From: Pontederia crassipes
Taxonomy: Eukaryota > Streptophyta > Magnoliopsida > Commelinales > Pontederiaceae
Assembly: GCA_030549335.1 (NCBI GenBank)
Contig: CM060193.1
Coordinates: 42,269,391-42,333,390 of the forward strand
Length of the DNA stretch: 64,000 nucleotides
Reading direction: 5' to 3'
The notes under the pieces are model-generated. The model saw nothing but the letters and a program-made list of their open reading frames with translations, was not told where the DNA came from and ran no database searches. Of this stretch, positions 1 to 13,100 are shown piece after piece (within the stretch, counting starts at the first letter, position 1; each line of letters opens with the position of its first letter). Both the position numbers and the translations under genes were made by a program.

Positions 1-714
1 CAGATGTGAACGTTTAAAGTAAGTTTTTATTGCTTTCATAGCCTTCACAAATTTAAGACAGAATCTAAAAAAATAACCTTGATACACTTTAGTGCTTTCA
101 CAAATTGAATTGTAGGTAAGGTTTGATACTGCAAAAGTATGAAACCATATATGTAATGCAAATAATACAATGAAGCAATTGTTTGAAGGATTTTTGATAC
201 CTGAATTGCAGCAAAAGAGAAAAAAGTCTGAAAACACAGAGGATATTGCAAAGTAAAATGAATGCCCACGTAATAAAATTGAACTTGAACAATGATCTCA
301 GATTACATTGTGCAACTGTGTAATTTATTGTGGCCAATGGCAAAAGGATGTAGAATTCTTAATAAATGAAATCAAGGGACAAAATTTCATTATGAAATGG
401 AATTGTACATCTGTAGGTGTAATTTACAAAGCTCAGTTAGCTCCTGTGTTCCTAGGTGCAACCTTCTTAAATTACAGAAATGGTTTTAAATTGGAAAATG
501 CTTCTTGGCTGATGACTACTTTGAATCAGGATGATTTTAAAGCCAATGGGATTCCTTCAACTTTCGAAATCCATCTACAGCTGACAAAATGACGATGACA
601 TACCAGCACCTAAATCCTGAATCAGATCTATATACAAATGCTGTGAGGCTACACACATACAATACACCTTTTCTTTTTCTTTTGTTAGCAGCATTTATAT
701 ACAAAAACGAATAG
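1..714. other. 3' flank of the PIP5K gene
   Basis: AT-rich DNA downstream of the PIP5K stop codon, since that gene runs on the minus strand. It should hold the 3' UTR. Read on the minus strand, AATAAA occurs near 324-329 and could serve as a polyadenylation signal, but nothing fixes the transcript end. Short open frames here resemble no family I know. Confidence 0.5.
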
Positions 715-3700
715 TTAGACATCTTCTGTGAAACATTTGAACACGAAATCACGGAAGCGTTTTGAATACAGCCTTGGATCGACAGCTGATATGGCGGTGG
801 GATCATACTGAATGGATTTGTAAGCATGTTCCAGCTTTTTGCTAATGTCGTAGTCTTGCAGGATATCAATGATGCCGAAATACAAGATAACGTCATAGAA
901 CTCCCCTGTTGGCTCTCCAATGAAGGTTGATTCTACATCACTTTTTCGCTCTATCAATTCAACTCTAGCTGGCATGTTGGAACCTAAATTTATTGAAGCC
1001 CACCTGCATGCAATTAAAACTGTACTATGAAAGCTCAACATTCATACGTGGGGTGTGTGTTTTCTTTTGACACTTCTATGAACTTTCTTATCTAGTTGGC
1101 AACTAACATGAGGACCTAATTAAATTTTAAATTCTGAACTAAATGATCAATAGCAAGCAGGCTGATCTTATGAACATCATGCCAAGAATCAAACTCTCAG
1201 TGCACTCTTATATTGTATTCTATAAGTGCATCTTAAAGCATTCAGGAAATGTATTCATCTGATCCACTAAAACTCTTTGAAAATATAGCATTCTCATATT
1301 TTGTTCATATTGCACATCGTCCATTCGAGCTTGAGGATAGCTCTTTAAAAATTATTATGAAAATTCGGGGTTGTGCCGTTTCATATGAATCTTATCTTTC
1401 TTTTAGCTAACTCTTGACGTTCCATTATATGAAAATGATGATCTTATAGTCAGTCTGTCCAAGTCAGTTCCCAGGTATTGTTAGACCTTTTCATCTATAT
1501 ATTGCACCATGATTTTTACTTACTACGTTGATCTGCATATGTTTAACTACTTGGTTAAAAAGTTGCCTAGATTTTCAGCAGATGACCAACATAAACACAA
1601 TTATCATTTGATACCCAGTGAGGAATTATTCTAATACTAGAACCATACCGTGCTGGATCACTAAGAAATTTATCCATATTTGCTCTTGAAAGGCGAGGCG
1701 TCTTTTCGGTTGTGTTGGCAGCATCGTTGTTACCTGTCACAGATACAGAAACGATAATCCAATATCAGTTTAGACAGAGTTATTGGAAAGAAGAATTTAT
1801 CAGAAACATTAAGATTCAAGAAATATATTGACCATGGGCGTCCTGTGAAGCTGTTGTCTCACAAAAATAAACACCAACTAGTAGACTATAGTCCATAATC
1901 CTCTCCTGCTCCAGAAAATCGCAATCTTTGTCAACTTGTCTGTAAAAGAAAATTAAACCTCATCAGAATCTATGTACACACAGATGGTTAATTCAAACTA
2001 CTGCACGTCTGTAACCATTAGCTATAGGTAATTTGAAATTGTAAATAAATATTGGCTTATTACAAGCCTGGACAAGAGGAGAAAGAAGCAATTAATTACC
2101 TGCGGAACTCCTGAAACCATGATTTCTGCAGTCTAAATATGAAATTGAGATCAAGGTCCTTCAATGTGGTAGTCTCATCAATTTCTGTTTCAGGTTTATC
2201 TGTGATACGTCCATGGGAAGACCCTTTCAGATCAAAACGCCTATGGATTATATACTCCGTGCAGAACAGATTTCCCATTATCACAAAACGGACCTGAATT
2301 AATTAATAGATTTATTCTCTGCACAGCTTAAAATTTAGATCTTTAAGGAACTTATGGCTTGATACGTATATTATTATGACACCTGACCTGATCAGTCAAA
2401 TGAACAGTCCGTACCTTTCTCTGAGCAGGTCCAGTTAATTTGACTGAGTGCAAACCAAAAAACTTAGTAACTAGACAATTTTCAAAAGCCCGAACATGGT
2501 TGTAGTACGCAGGAAGCATCCGAATGAGTACCTACATGCATACCCAAGTCATTAATGATTATAGCTAATTCTCAAAGTTTGATGGCCAAGAGAGAGAAAT
2601 TAAGCAAGGAACACGCAATTCACTTTCACTTCAGATTTCTTCATTGTTTTTATCATGTATTTATCGTCGTTCGTCAGATAAAAGAAGCTTCCACTTTTTC
2701 CAGGGGATGACAGCTCCCGGAGGGCGTCGTTTCCACAAATTGATATCATGTAATCAGCTGGATCAACCTTGAATAGCTTCCGAAGTGTCCTGGTCGTCAG
2801 AGTTTGAATTAACAAGTTACAGTGAAGAACTAAAACTAAAAGTATATAGTTTGAGAGCTCCACGGTCTAACAAAGCAATCAAGCATGCATGTATATATGT
2901 TGATCACTTGCTGACCTGAATACTAAGGGACAGTAGTCCTTCCATTTGAATTCACAAGACTGATGTGGTGGTGTTTGCTTAGATCCTTCAGTGGGGAATC
3001 TTGTCCATATTTTTTCTTTGGGGTCAAAAGCTGATGCTTTCAGATCAAATGTAGTGGGTTCAGCTTGCCTTCCCACTGCATGTCTGATTAATCGAAAAAA
3101 GACCACAGAAATAGAACCAAGAGTTAATTAACGACCAGATCTGTACTGTGCATTTATTATAAAGTGAACTCCTACATGCACTTGCAATGAAATTAGAAGA
3201 TAAAATGCTCGTAAACTATTCATAATATAATAAGTATATGAAAATATGATAGCACGAATTGACTAATGATCGCTGACTAATCCGGTTAACAAAATGAGAA
3301 CGCTGTTAGCCTTCTCGATGACCATGTTAAATAAGTCAACCATTAATCTGCATTTGTTATTTGGATTTGAAATGTTCACCTTGATATATACTTGATTACA
3401 GTACCTTATCCCGAGCTGGAGATTGAGCATTAGTTCATAGTTCTTGTGGCCCTTGGAAATGGTCTCCCCTTGCTTCTTCACCTCCTTTGGCAGAGACTTC
3501 AGCATCTGATGAAACCTCCCCGGCCCCCTCGGTTCGGCCTCTTCCGGACGGAGTCCACCAATGGACTCGCCGGAGGCCCCCTGATCCGCTGAGGGGATTC
3601 CTGCGCTCACCGTGAAACCATTCTCCGCGTCGAACGCTATCTCCCCGTCTGAATCCCAGAAGGAACCCCCTCCGGTGTTACTCCCGGTGCCGATGACCGT

Positions 3701-4852
3701 GTTGGCGTGGCCGCTGAACCTCGTGGGAGTGCTGCCGGTCGAGGGTGCTCTAGTGTCCATGGAGGCTCGCCTCCTCGACAGGGTATCCCACGACTTGGAC
3801 GACCTCCATGCCGCCTGTTTCTGGAGGAACTCGGCCTGGACGCCGTGCCAGTTTAAGGTCTTCTGGGACGGGAGAACGGAGACATTATCGGCGGGGCAAA
3901 CAGTGCAGTCCCTGAGATCCGCCGCGAAGGCCTCGTCGGGGTTTCGCGCTGTGGGAGACGAGGAGGCAGGCGAAGGGTAGTAGACGCCGGTCTGCTGGAG
4001 GGTCCCCTCCGGCTCCGTGCTCCACTGCCCAACGTAGAGGCCTCCGTCGGCCCAGCGAAAGCTTCCGTTTCCTTTAGGCTGGCCGTCCTCCCACCCGCCT
4101 TCGTACCGGTTGCCGTTGTTCCAAATGAGCATGCCGTGGCCGCTAATGGTTCCGGAACGCCAATCCCCTACGTACTCGTTGCCATTCCTCCAGCTGTAGC
4201 GTCCATGGCCGTCCTGAATGCCGGAGCGCCACTCACCGTCGTAGTAGTCGCCGTTGGCATAGGACTTCTTGCCGTGACCGTGCTTCAGGTTCATGGCCCA
4301 GGAGCCACGGTAGGTGTCGCCGAGGGCGCCAGTGTAGGTGCCGAAGCCGTCCATGAACCCGGACTTGAAATCGCCCTCGTAGGTCGCGCCAGACGGCCAA
4401 GAGAACTTACCCTTGCCCATGGTCTTGCCGTTGCGCCAGTCGCCCTCGTACATGCACCCGTCGGTCCAGAGGTACTTGCCCGTGCCGTGGGGGGCGTTGC
4501 CTCGCCACTGCCCGGTGTAGAAATCCCCGTTGGGGAGGAGGCGCTCGACATGGTGGACACTCGAGTCGTCAGTATCGCGTCCGCCGCCGCTGGTGGACGT
4601 GCATGGCTGCTGGGACAACGAGCTCGTCAGAGGTGGACTTGCGGGAGGAAGCGGAGGCGTTGGTGTGAGGGGCGAGGGCAAGGGCGAGGCGGACGAGGAG
4701 GGATCGTCCACGTCCGAGGGGCCGCCGGAGTTGAGGTTGAAGACGAGGCTGCCGCGGCGGCGGTTCAGCTGCTGCTGTACCTTGCGCACGGGCGACTCCC
4801 ACGGCTTAGCTCGGTGGATGACGTCCTTGAACATTTCTATATTTCCAAACAA
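715..4852 (-). CDS. PIP5K: Phosphatidylinositol 4-phosphate 5-kinase with eight MORN repeats
   Basis: This enzyme phosphorylates PI4P to PI(4,5)P2 at the plasma membrane. I read eight exons: 4852-3405, 3083-2916, 2789-2624, 2531-2415, 2293-2100, 1939-1833, 1733-1649 and 1003-715. All introns are GT-AG, all phases match, and the product is 857 aa. Exon 1 encodes a Ser/Pro-rich N-terminus and eight MORN repeats of 23 residues (about 107-277, for example NGDFYTGQW and DGCMYEGDW), then a variable linker. The kinase domain begins near [16 protein letters not shown]. It holds [10 protein letters not shown], the catalytic MDYSLLVG and an intact activation loop around [20 protein letters not shown]. 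It ends in KCFTEDV. The MORN region is known in this family to bind membrane or regulatory partners. The short loop and ending resemble the plant PIP5K4/5/6 group (inference). An alternative start is Met7 at 4834. No break was seen, so the gene looks functional. Confidence 0.95.
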
Positions 4853-5350
4853 AATGTGATACTCCTCGCGCTACAACATCCACCTAGAGATCTCGACGTC
4901 GTGTTCAGTAAGATATATATACGTGGGCACGTAGTAGTGCATGGGATTAATTCATGCACGAGGAAGCTGGGGGCATCGTGGCGGTACGCAATGTTTCATG
5001 CCTTCATGTCGACGTTGCACGAACGTACGTAGTTGTTCTAGTTGATTGTTTTGTTCGATCAACAATAGTGGATGAAGAAAGCGAGCAGAGGATGGTGGTG
5101 CATGGGATCGAGGCAGGAGGAGGAGGAGGAGGAGGCAGCATTCTGCGAAGTTTGAGGGGAAGCTTGAGGGGGTAGTGGCGGAGCGAGGATGGCTGGGAGA
5201 CGCAACAGGTGGGAGGGAGGAAGAGGAGGTACGTACTGGTGACCGGGAGACATGAGTCCGATTCAGATTAACCCCACCTTGGTGATGTTGTTGGAAAAAA
5301 AATTTGAGCTTCATAATCCTTTTTTTTTCTATGGTGATGTTATGCAATCA
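4853..5350. other. 5' flank of the PIP5K gene with purine-rich simple repeats
   Basis: Upstream side of the minus-strand PIP5K gene. It probably contains the 5' UTR and proximal promoter. A (GGA)n-type tract lies near 5117-5136 and GA-rich blocks run to about 5230; read on the gene strand these are CT-rich, as is common in plant leaders. No TATA box could be fixed with confidence. Confidence 0.4.
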
Positions 5351-6059
5351 AACATCTCACTTCTAAGGGTGAAAGTGATTCTGGTCAGATAATTTTTATG
5401 TCGAAAAAATAGACCTCTAAATTTCAAATGAATTCTTAAGCATAAAATATCACACTAAATTGATCTAGGCCGTCTCAATTTTTTCGAGTCGGAACCTAGT
5501 TAGAATATTTTTTTAAAAAGATAATAGACATTAAATACATCGTGAACTAGTTTTTAAAAAATAATATTCAACTCTAAGTTTAATTTTTTATGTAAAAATA
5601 TTTAAACTATCATAATATCACATTATAATTTAAAATATTATAGTCAATTTTATACAAACTTTATTAAAAATAGATTAATAACTTGATGATATTCAAATTA
5701 ATTGCGTCATAATAAGTCAACAATATATCTAATTTAATAAATATGGGTAAAAATGTACAATTATGAAATAATATTTGAAAGTTAATGTAATATTTTAACT
5801 ATAATATTTTAAAAAATGTATTTGGTTCGGGTCAAATACTTAGGGACAAACTCCTATGTTCCTTTCATTTCTTTAATTATTCCAAAAAATCAACCTAATT
5901 TTTAATCGGAGTTCGAATTTATGATTTTTTCCGGTTTGATTTTTTGGTTTGATTAGGTTTTTTCAGGTGGATGTTTCTTACACCCATAAATATTTTCTTA
6001 GATCATTTGTGAAAGGATTTAATGGGGGCGCTCCCAACTTAACCCAAAATTTTGTGGCC
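5351..6059. other. AT-rich intergenic stretch, nothing recognised
   Basis: About 700 bp of AT-rich sequence with no coding potential, TIR or LTR that I can see. Confidence 0.4.
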
Positions 6060-6880
6060 GGATCGATCATCAAGGGCCGAGGTCGTGCACGTGTTTACAC
6101 CCGTCCGATTCATTCATGATCGACGGCTCATATACGCGTTTTCCCCCATTCTTTTTCACATTAACCCTAACGCACGCATCCAATCGTCTCATTTTGCCTC
6201 CTCGCCGTGAGATTTGAACGCCCTTGCCACCACCGTGCTAGGGAACCCTCACCGACCCTGCCTGCTTCGCGATCTGCACGCTATTTCTTCGTGAGACCCG
6301 TCGTTTTGCGCCGATCAGATTTGTGTCGTCGCTGACCAGATCTACATAGCGGTGACTCCAAGCACACCCAGTGTGACATCATCGACCTCGAGCACCTCCG
6401 CCGTGACGCTGCCGACCTCGAGCACACCCGCTGCGACCCTGCAAACCTCCGCCACGACCCCCACCGACCTCTGCCAACCTCCGTGATGACCTCCGCGACT
6501 ACCTCCACCGCGACCCCCGTCAACCTCCGCTATGACCTCCGCTAAGACCTCCGCCGACCTCGAGCACCTCCACCATGAGGTCGCCAACCTTGAGCACACC
6601 CATCGCGATCCCGCAGACCTCCACCGTGACCCCCACCGACCTCTGCGACCCCATTGAGCTTTGCCGCCGATCTCGCAAAGCCCGCCACCTCCGTGTCATC
6701 TTGTGACCTCTTCGTGCACGCTGTCGAGCTCACCCGTCCCGCCACCACCAAGCTCGCCCGGGCTTGGCCGCTGATGTCGCCCGCCCCCCGGGGCGCCGAG
6801 CTCACACACGGCCATCAGCGACACTCCCCGCTAGTGTTCTTGATCCATAAAGTTTTAGGATCCTGGAAAAGTTCAGATAT
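6060..6880. repeat. GC-rich island with a degenerate ~30-bp minisatellite
   Basis: A GC-rich block in otherwise AT-rich DNA. From about 6360 to 6660 a diverged unit recurs, built on GACCTCGAGCACCTCCGCC and AACCTCCGCCACGACCC. Several frames stay open because stops are rare in such sequence, but none looks like a protein family. It could be the interior of an old transposon or a decayed gene 5' end. No terminal repeats were found. Confidence 0.45.
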
Positions 6881-7499
6881 ATAATTCATGTTGACAATGG
6901 AGAGTGTTCTCCATATGACCATTTGATTTATAATTGTCTAATTAATATGAAATGTACCACATGCTCATTTGATCTATAATTGTCTGATTAATATCATGCA
7001 ATCTGAAAGTGAAATGTATCTTGATGCATGCTTTTTTTCTTGTATGAACAAAATGGAAGTCACTAGTTACCCTCCGTTCGAATAGTGTGGGAGGGGTAAG
7101 CAGCAACGGTCAGGAGCGAACGAGAGGCGACGAACGGAGAAAATCGACTATTGAGGGAAATTGTTTTTTTAGTGAAAAAATTGACTCCGCCTCAATTTGA
7201 CGGACCTTCATTTTGTCATATTGCTCCCCAACTCAAATAAATAGAATGAAAGGAATACTACTTTGAACATCTAAATGACAATCCAATCTCGAAAGGAATG
7301 AAGAATTGAACTTTTCTACTACTTTTTCAATCCAATCTTCTGAAGAATTGAAATTTTGTACTACTTTTGACATAAAAGCAGACTTCATTACAACAACAAT
7401 ATCGAAGCAACTTTTATCTCATATGACAATAATCATCCTAAATAAATAAGAAAATAGAAATGAATTAAACATGGATTAACAATTAATTACAACAACATT
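6881..7499. other. AT-rich spacer, nothing recognised
   Basis: Contains a short imperfect duplication: TTTGATNTATAATTGTCT appears at about 6923 and again at 6968. No gene-like signal. Confidence 0.35.
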
Positions 7500-7675
7500 A
7501 AGGTATAACGAGCGGACGGTCGTGCGAGGGTCAGCGGTGTGCGAGCATGTGAGGGGTCGGTGGAGGTGTGAGGTCGTGCGGGGTTGGTGCGCGGTGGTGG
7601 TGCAGGGTCAGCGGTCGTGCGAGGTCAAAGGGGGTGCAGCAAGGGTCGGTGTGTGGCGGTGTGCGGGGTCATTAA
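7500..7675. repeat. G/T-rich low-complexity block
   Basis: About 175 bp of repeated GGTCGTGCGAGGGTC- and GGTGTGCGGGGTC-like words. It looks like a small degenerate minisatellite. No function is implied. Confidence 0.4.
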
Positions 7676-7790
7676 TATCATCCTAATCAACACAAACTTA
7701 CCCATATTAGAAAGAATTTTTTGAAAATAGATTTCAACTTGATGAATATAGCCCTTGGCAATTAATCTTATTTTGTGTTTATCAAGAAAC
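7676..7790 (-). pseudogene. Ty1/copia reverse transcriptase scrap
   Basis: On the minus strand the frame reads RLIAKGYIHQVEIYFQKILS, then a few residues on SIRMIL-like FVLIRMIL. This resembles the start of copia reverse transcriptase (family pattern ARLVAKGYxQxxGIDYxExFSPV). It is only about 40 residues long and is flanked by stops and low-complexity DNA, so it is a relic. The assignment rests on one motif. Confidence 0.5.
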
Positions 7791-8958
7791 AATTTGATAC
7801 TTTCTCCTAAATACTTATGTTCACCACATGAATTGTTTTTCTTTTGGCAAATCACATATTGTTCATACTCTTGTTCTGACTTATTTTGTTCATTTCATCA
7901 CTCATGATAATCTTTCCTAATTCTAGCTCATCAAAAGTCATCATTTTAAAAAAAAAAACAAGATATTAAAGCCACCTTCCTTAAGTATAATTAGCGATTC
8001 ATGGCCTTTAGTACCATGGTTTTTTTTTATTTTAGAAAAGTTAAATCTAGACTTTGATTAGACCTCTATTAGAATGAAAAGTTCTATAACCCTTTGGCTT
8101 TTCACTGTGTAGTACAAAACTTCATATTTTTTTTTAAGTTCAACTTGTTATTGTGCTGATTTGAAACTAATACATGCACTTTACTTCTCCATTTTTATAG
8201 CCCGATTTGTTCTTCTTGCAATTACATGGTGTGGATTCCACATACTTGTTGGCATTCTATGTTGTACGCAATTTGCAGTCAACGTGACTTTTTTGCAAAT
8301 TTTTTTGGATGATAATAGTCGAACAACATATGGATTAGTATATTCATTAATGTTCTAATTTTTTTTGTTACACTATTTTGTTGTGGTGTATATTGCATAA
8401 TAGTTTGTCTATGTATGTTTTTTTTTGTAACACAATAGTGTTGGAATCCTTAGGAGGTATGTTTTTCTCCTTTGTCTGTTAATTAGTCTTGATAATTGCT
8501 AGTTTCCTCTCCACTTACATCTTATATATTCTAAGTAAAAAAAATTACTTTAATTTCATTCTAAGACATAGACATAGTGGAACCTAAAGTAATCACCAAT
8601 GAGTGCTATAAATTTTACTAATGCATGTTGCAATACTTAATGGTTCACAAATATCTAAAAAAACTAATCCTAACAATTCCATGTGACATTGTTTGGATCG
8701 AAAAAAAGATTTCACATCATCTTTTTGGTCAAACAATGCTCACAAGATGACATTTTGCCCTAGATATCCTAAGTATTAAGTTCATTTTAATTATTTATTC
8801 CATTTTAATTATATATATTTAAATGTTCTAATCTTTGATGCCAAATATTGTAATCAATCAAACAACAAAATGAGCAATAAAATATTGCATTTGATTCAAT
8901 ACCCCAAAAATAAAGAGGAAAAATAGAAAAAAAATACTTGAATACAAATTTTCTCATG
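7791..8958. other. AT-rich spacer with poly(A)/poly(T) runs
   Basis: Intergenic AT-rich DNA. A plus-strand frame near 8290-8350 contains DDNSRTTYG, faintly like copia integrase, but too short to call. Nothing else is supported. Confidence 0.35.
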
Positions 8959-9365
8959 CACTACAAGTAAACTGCCGAATAATGACGGTCATTAGCGTCG
9001 CAAAATAAGGAGACGCTAAGTCGACGCCAATAGCGTCTCTATATCGTTGAGATTGCGTCAACCCAATGCGACGCTAACTGCCTCTCCATAGCGTCACTTT
9101 AGCGTCGCCTTAGCATTATAGAAAGTCGACGCTAAATCGATGCCATGGAAATGCTACTTCGGCGCTATTATTATGCGCCCGAATAAGGAAATGCGCGACA
9201 TATCGCAGCGTTGTATTGACGCCGATAGAGGCCGATGCTAATTTAGCATCACAAAATCGTGCGACGCTATGGAGGACGCGATTGACGGAGTCGATATGGG
9301 CACTGGCCACTTGCACTGTGTTGGCATTGCGTCACAACGCTATGTAGATGCTAAGTAGATGCTTT
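8959..9365 (+). mobile_element. Orphan CACTA transposon end (TIR plus subterminal repeats)
   Basis: Begins CACTACAAGTAAACTGCCG, a CACTA-type terminus. It is followed by about 400 bp packed with TAGCGTC/GACGCTA words in both orientations. The same subterminal words fill both ends of the complete CACTA element at 20902-30985, so this is a related family member. The three bases before it are ATG. No matching inverted terminus followed by ATG was found to the right, so the element is truncated or its partner end has decayed. Confidence 0.7.
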
Positions 9366-9394
9366 TCGAATTAAATATTCCTATATATATGTAT

Positions 9395-9471
9395 ATTATA
9401 CACACACACATATATATATATATATACAACACTATGTAGATGCTAAGTAGGCGTTTTTTCAATTAAATATT

Positions 9472-9512
<41 letters not shown>

Positions 9513-9515
9513 GTC
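9395..9515. repeat. (CA)n and (TA)n microsatellites
   Basis: Two simple-repeat runs, near 9396-9426 and 9472-9512, lying just inside the orphan CACTA end. Confidence 0.85.
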
Positions 9516-9599
9516 ACCTACATATGTATTCATACACTTACCTACACATGTACTCCTATATTATATGTTACCTATATTATATGTGTTACTTGTGTATAT

Positions 9600-10175
9600 A
9601 TTCGTATACTATATGTTAGTTACATTATATGTATTACCTGCATATAAATTCCTATATCATATATTATATATATGTATTATAGATAAATTATTTTTATATT
9701 CTTAATCATGGAATTATGAGGGTTGAATTAGGTGACATGATCTAGCGTCACAGTATAGACGCAATGGCGTTGATATATTGTTCCAATACATATATATTAC
9801 TATATGTTAGCTACACTATATGTATTACCTACATATGTATTCCTATACCATATGCTCCAACTATATATTATAGATAAAATTATTTATATATTCTTAATCA
9901 TGGAATTATAAGGGTTGAACTAAGTGACATGATTTAGCGCCACAATATATATAGACACAACGCGTTGATATAGTGTTGCAATAGCCCATAGTAGAGTCAC
10001 ATTACCAACAACATTTGTCACACCCTCATATTACTATATGTTAGCTATATTATATGTATTAGTTGCATATGTATTTCTATACCATATGTTCCAACTTATA
10101 TTATAGATAAATTATTTATATATTCTTAATAATGGAATTATGATGTTTGAACTAAGTGACATGTCTTAAGATGGT
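9600..10175. repeat. Three tandem copies of a ~185-240-bp AT-rich unit
   Basis: Three successive copies start with TACTATATGTTAG at about 9606, 9790 and 10031. Each continues through TATTACCTACATATGTATTC and TCTTAATCATGGAATTATGA-like words to GTGACATGATCTAGCG. The first two end in CACTA-type AGCGTC/AGCGCC motifs. The array therefore seems to be interior sequence of the truncated CACTA relative next to it. Confidence 0.7.
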
Positions 10176-10199
10176 GGCAATGGGTTGAGTATAACTATC

Positions 10200-13100
10200 A
10201 TCTCTAGCGCTTTTGTTAAGGCAAACCCAGCACCATCTAAGTCTTTTGAACGTTCATATGTCTACAATATTATCGATCTCATGTCACATGTACACATGAA
10301 CAAAACAAGTTATATATCCTTATATATTTTCCTATTGGACTTCCTTTTTAGGGTGTTTCATTAAGTACATGTGGTTTTATGAGTTTCAAAATTTTTGTTA
10401 GGTCATCTTCCATATACATTAAAATGATGGTGTCAACTTCAATGCTCCTTGGATTTTCTTAAATGTCCTCTACTTGCTAATGGCTTCTTTGGCAAAGGTA
10501 CGAGGGACAAAGCATTGTTGTTAGGGTCGAACTGAATGACAATCAGGACAAGTGTCCTTTGAAGTAGAATCAATGAAATTGGACTAATCATATAGTAATA
10601 AAATATTACAAAATTAAATTTTATGGAGGTATAAATCACAAACTTATGAAATTAATGCTATACTAAAAAAGTATTTTGTTTCCATGTACATATCAAATTC
10701 ACAAATGTTATAATGAAATTGTGTGTATATATATACATATATGTACTTAATAAATTAAAATTTTATTAAATTCTATTTATATATATTTTTCTTATACATA
10801 ATCTTGTGTGTGTCATATCTTTGTTCTATTGATGCTAAAAATAACAAATAAAGAATTTTTCATGTTAAAATATTATGACAAGATTATATGTTTTATACAT
10901 AAATACGTAATGTACTTAATGGTTACTGTTTAATTTGAACCTATTACATATTAAATTAATCGAAACTAAAATTTGTGTGTATATATTATAACTTTAATGT
11001 ACTATACTAGCTACATTCTAGTATTGTTATATATTATTATACATATAACAAAGAAGTTTGTCCGCTCCATCCATAACTAATTTATCTCATTATATTATAT
11101 AATATAGTAAATAAGATCATAATCCATAGGATAAAATTTAAGTTTTGCAAATTCCAAACTAGATGAAGAAAAAGAACAAGGAAATATACAAACATAGTCT
11201 AACATTAACTATAGTAGAAAAGTGAAAGTAAATGGACAAGTATTAATTGAGTAGTAGACTAATGGACCAGAATGTTAAAATATTATATGATAAAGTCTAT
11301 ATTTAGATCTTCTTTAAATTAAAATAATAATATTTTATCAAATTTTATTTTAATTAAAAATTTATTGATTGTTTCAAGAAAATCAGTTTAGTTGGTTTCC
11401 ATCAAATTTGACATATTTTAATCGATGTTTTGATTGATTCAATCTAGTATGATTGCATGCCCAATTTTTGGACCTCTAATAGACTATCTTGACGACCAAT
11501 TGATGGTCAAACCAATCCCCGGACTGACCTTTAATCTGGTTTCATTGCATGCTTACAGCTCGTCTTGATGGATGGTTGACGTTAACATTGGGTTCGAGTC
11601 AATGAGCTCATATAGGTTATCATGAACGAGCTTGTGCCTACTTTTGTGACTCTTTATTTTGTAATGAGTTCCATTGAAGCATTCTAGTTTTTCAAGTTCC
11701 AAGTTTCAATGATACTTTTTTTAAGAAAAACGTAAATCTTAGTTTCAATGCTTAAATTTAAAACGTAAATTTAAGTTAATTAAATTTTAATTTTCATTAA
11801 AACATTTGATAATCTAAGTTTGAATTTAGTCCAGTTTCAAAGTAGAATTTATTCAAAAACAAAATTTAAATTTAAAATAAAAATATTTCAAGTTGAGAGT
11901 TGAAAACCAAATTAACAACAATTTTAACGCAATATTGTAAGAGTCGACCCAGCAATGATCCGAACTCATACCGATTGGACCGTATTGAATCGAATTGTTG
12001 AAGTCGACATAAAATTATAAAAAATAAAATTGGTTAAAGGAATTATTATAATATTGTTAATATCTAATGTCTTATTTAACAAACATATAAAATATAATAT
12101 ACTATAGTAAAATAATTCAGATGAAATAATAGAATAAAGTAAGTATAAATAAGTCATATATCAAGTATTTATTAAATAAAAACCTAGAAATTATAAATAA
12201 AAAAAAATGTCGACAACAATTTATACTACATGTTGAAGTATAAATTTTAAGCAAAGATATATAAATGATATGACTGGATCGAACTGAGTCAATCTCGTGG
12301 TGGTCAAATTGGGTCAATCTCGTGGTGGAGTTTTGAACGACTGTCGTTTTAATATTCGGACACCGGTCCGATCGACCGAATTTTAAATCACTGGAATTGA
12401 AATATTTTTAATTTTAAGTTTAAAATTTTATTTCGAATTAATTTTATTTTGAATTAGGATCAAATTCTCAACTTTTATTGCATTTATAAGCAATTAAATT
12501 TACCCCCCCCCCCCCCCCCCCTTTTTTTTTTTAAGAAAATGCCGTTGAAACTTGAAATAGAATTGATTTAAAAGGTTCCCAAAAAATTGCAAATATTTTT
12601 TCAATTGGGCAAGAAAAACGAGACAAATAGGGTATATCCTTTTTCTAAAAAATGTTCAAATAATTACAATTAATAATAATTATAAATAATTAATCATCAC
12701 GACTAGTGACTTGCACATTTATAATCCCGACTAGTTGTGGGCAACGACATAGCTCGAGAGATGCTTCGCACATTCATAATTATAATTATTGAAAATTCAT
12801 GGAAGAACAAAAAAGATTTATTATTTTATTAGATTCGGTCGGTCCTCAAGTAGTGGCTGAATATTATTCGATGAAATAATTTAAAAAAGAATTACAATCA
12901 ATTAAACTTTAGATTGCCTCCTAATCCTAACTTTTAAAAAAAAAAACTCATATAAGCACTTTCTTCACATGTCACTCGGATTAGGTCCTCAATCACTTTC
13001 TTTTCTTTCGGTTGCCTCAAGAATATCCTATTGGTCGAATAAAAATCTCAATTCATTATCACTCGATTAATTTGTATCGTTCTGAATTGTCAGTAAGACT

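Noticed and set aside
4136..5032. 298-codon open frame on the plus strand
   Set aside because: Antisense to the MORN exon of PIP5K, Val/Ala/Gly-rich with a repeat period equal to the MORN repeats. A composition artefact.
8161..8358. Plus-strand frame with DDNSRTTYG as a copia integrase
   Set aside because: Only a few residues match and the nearby copia RT scrap is on the opposite strand.
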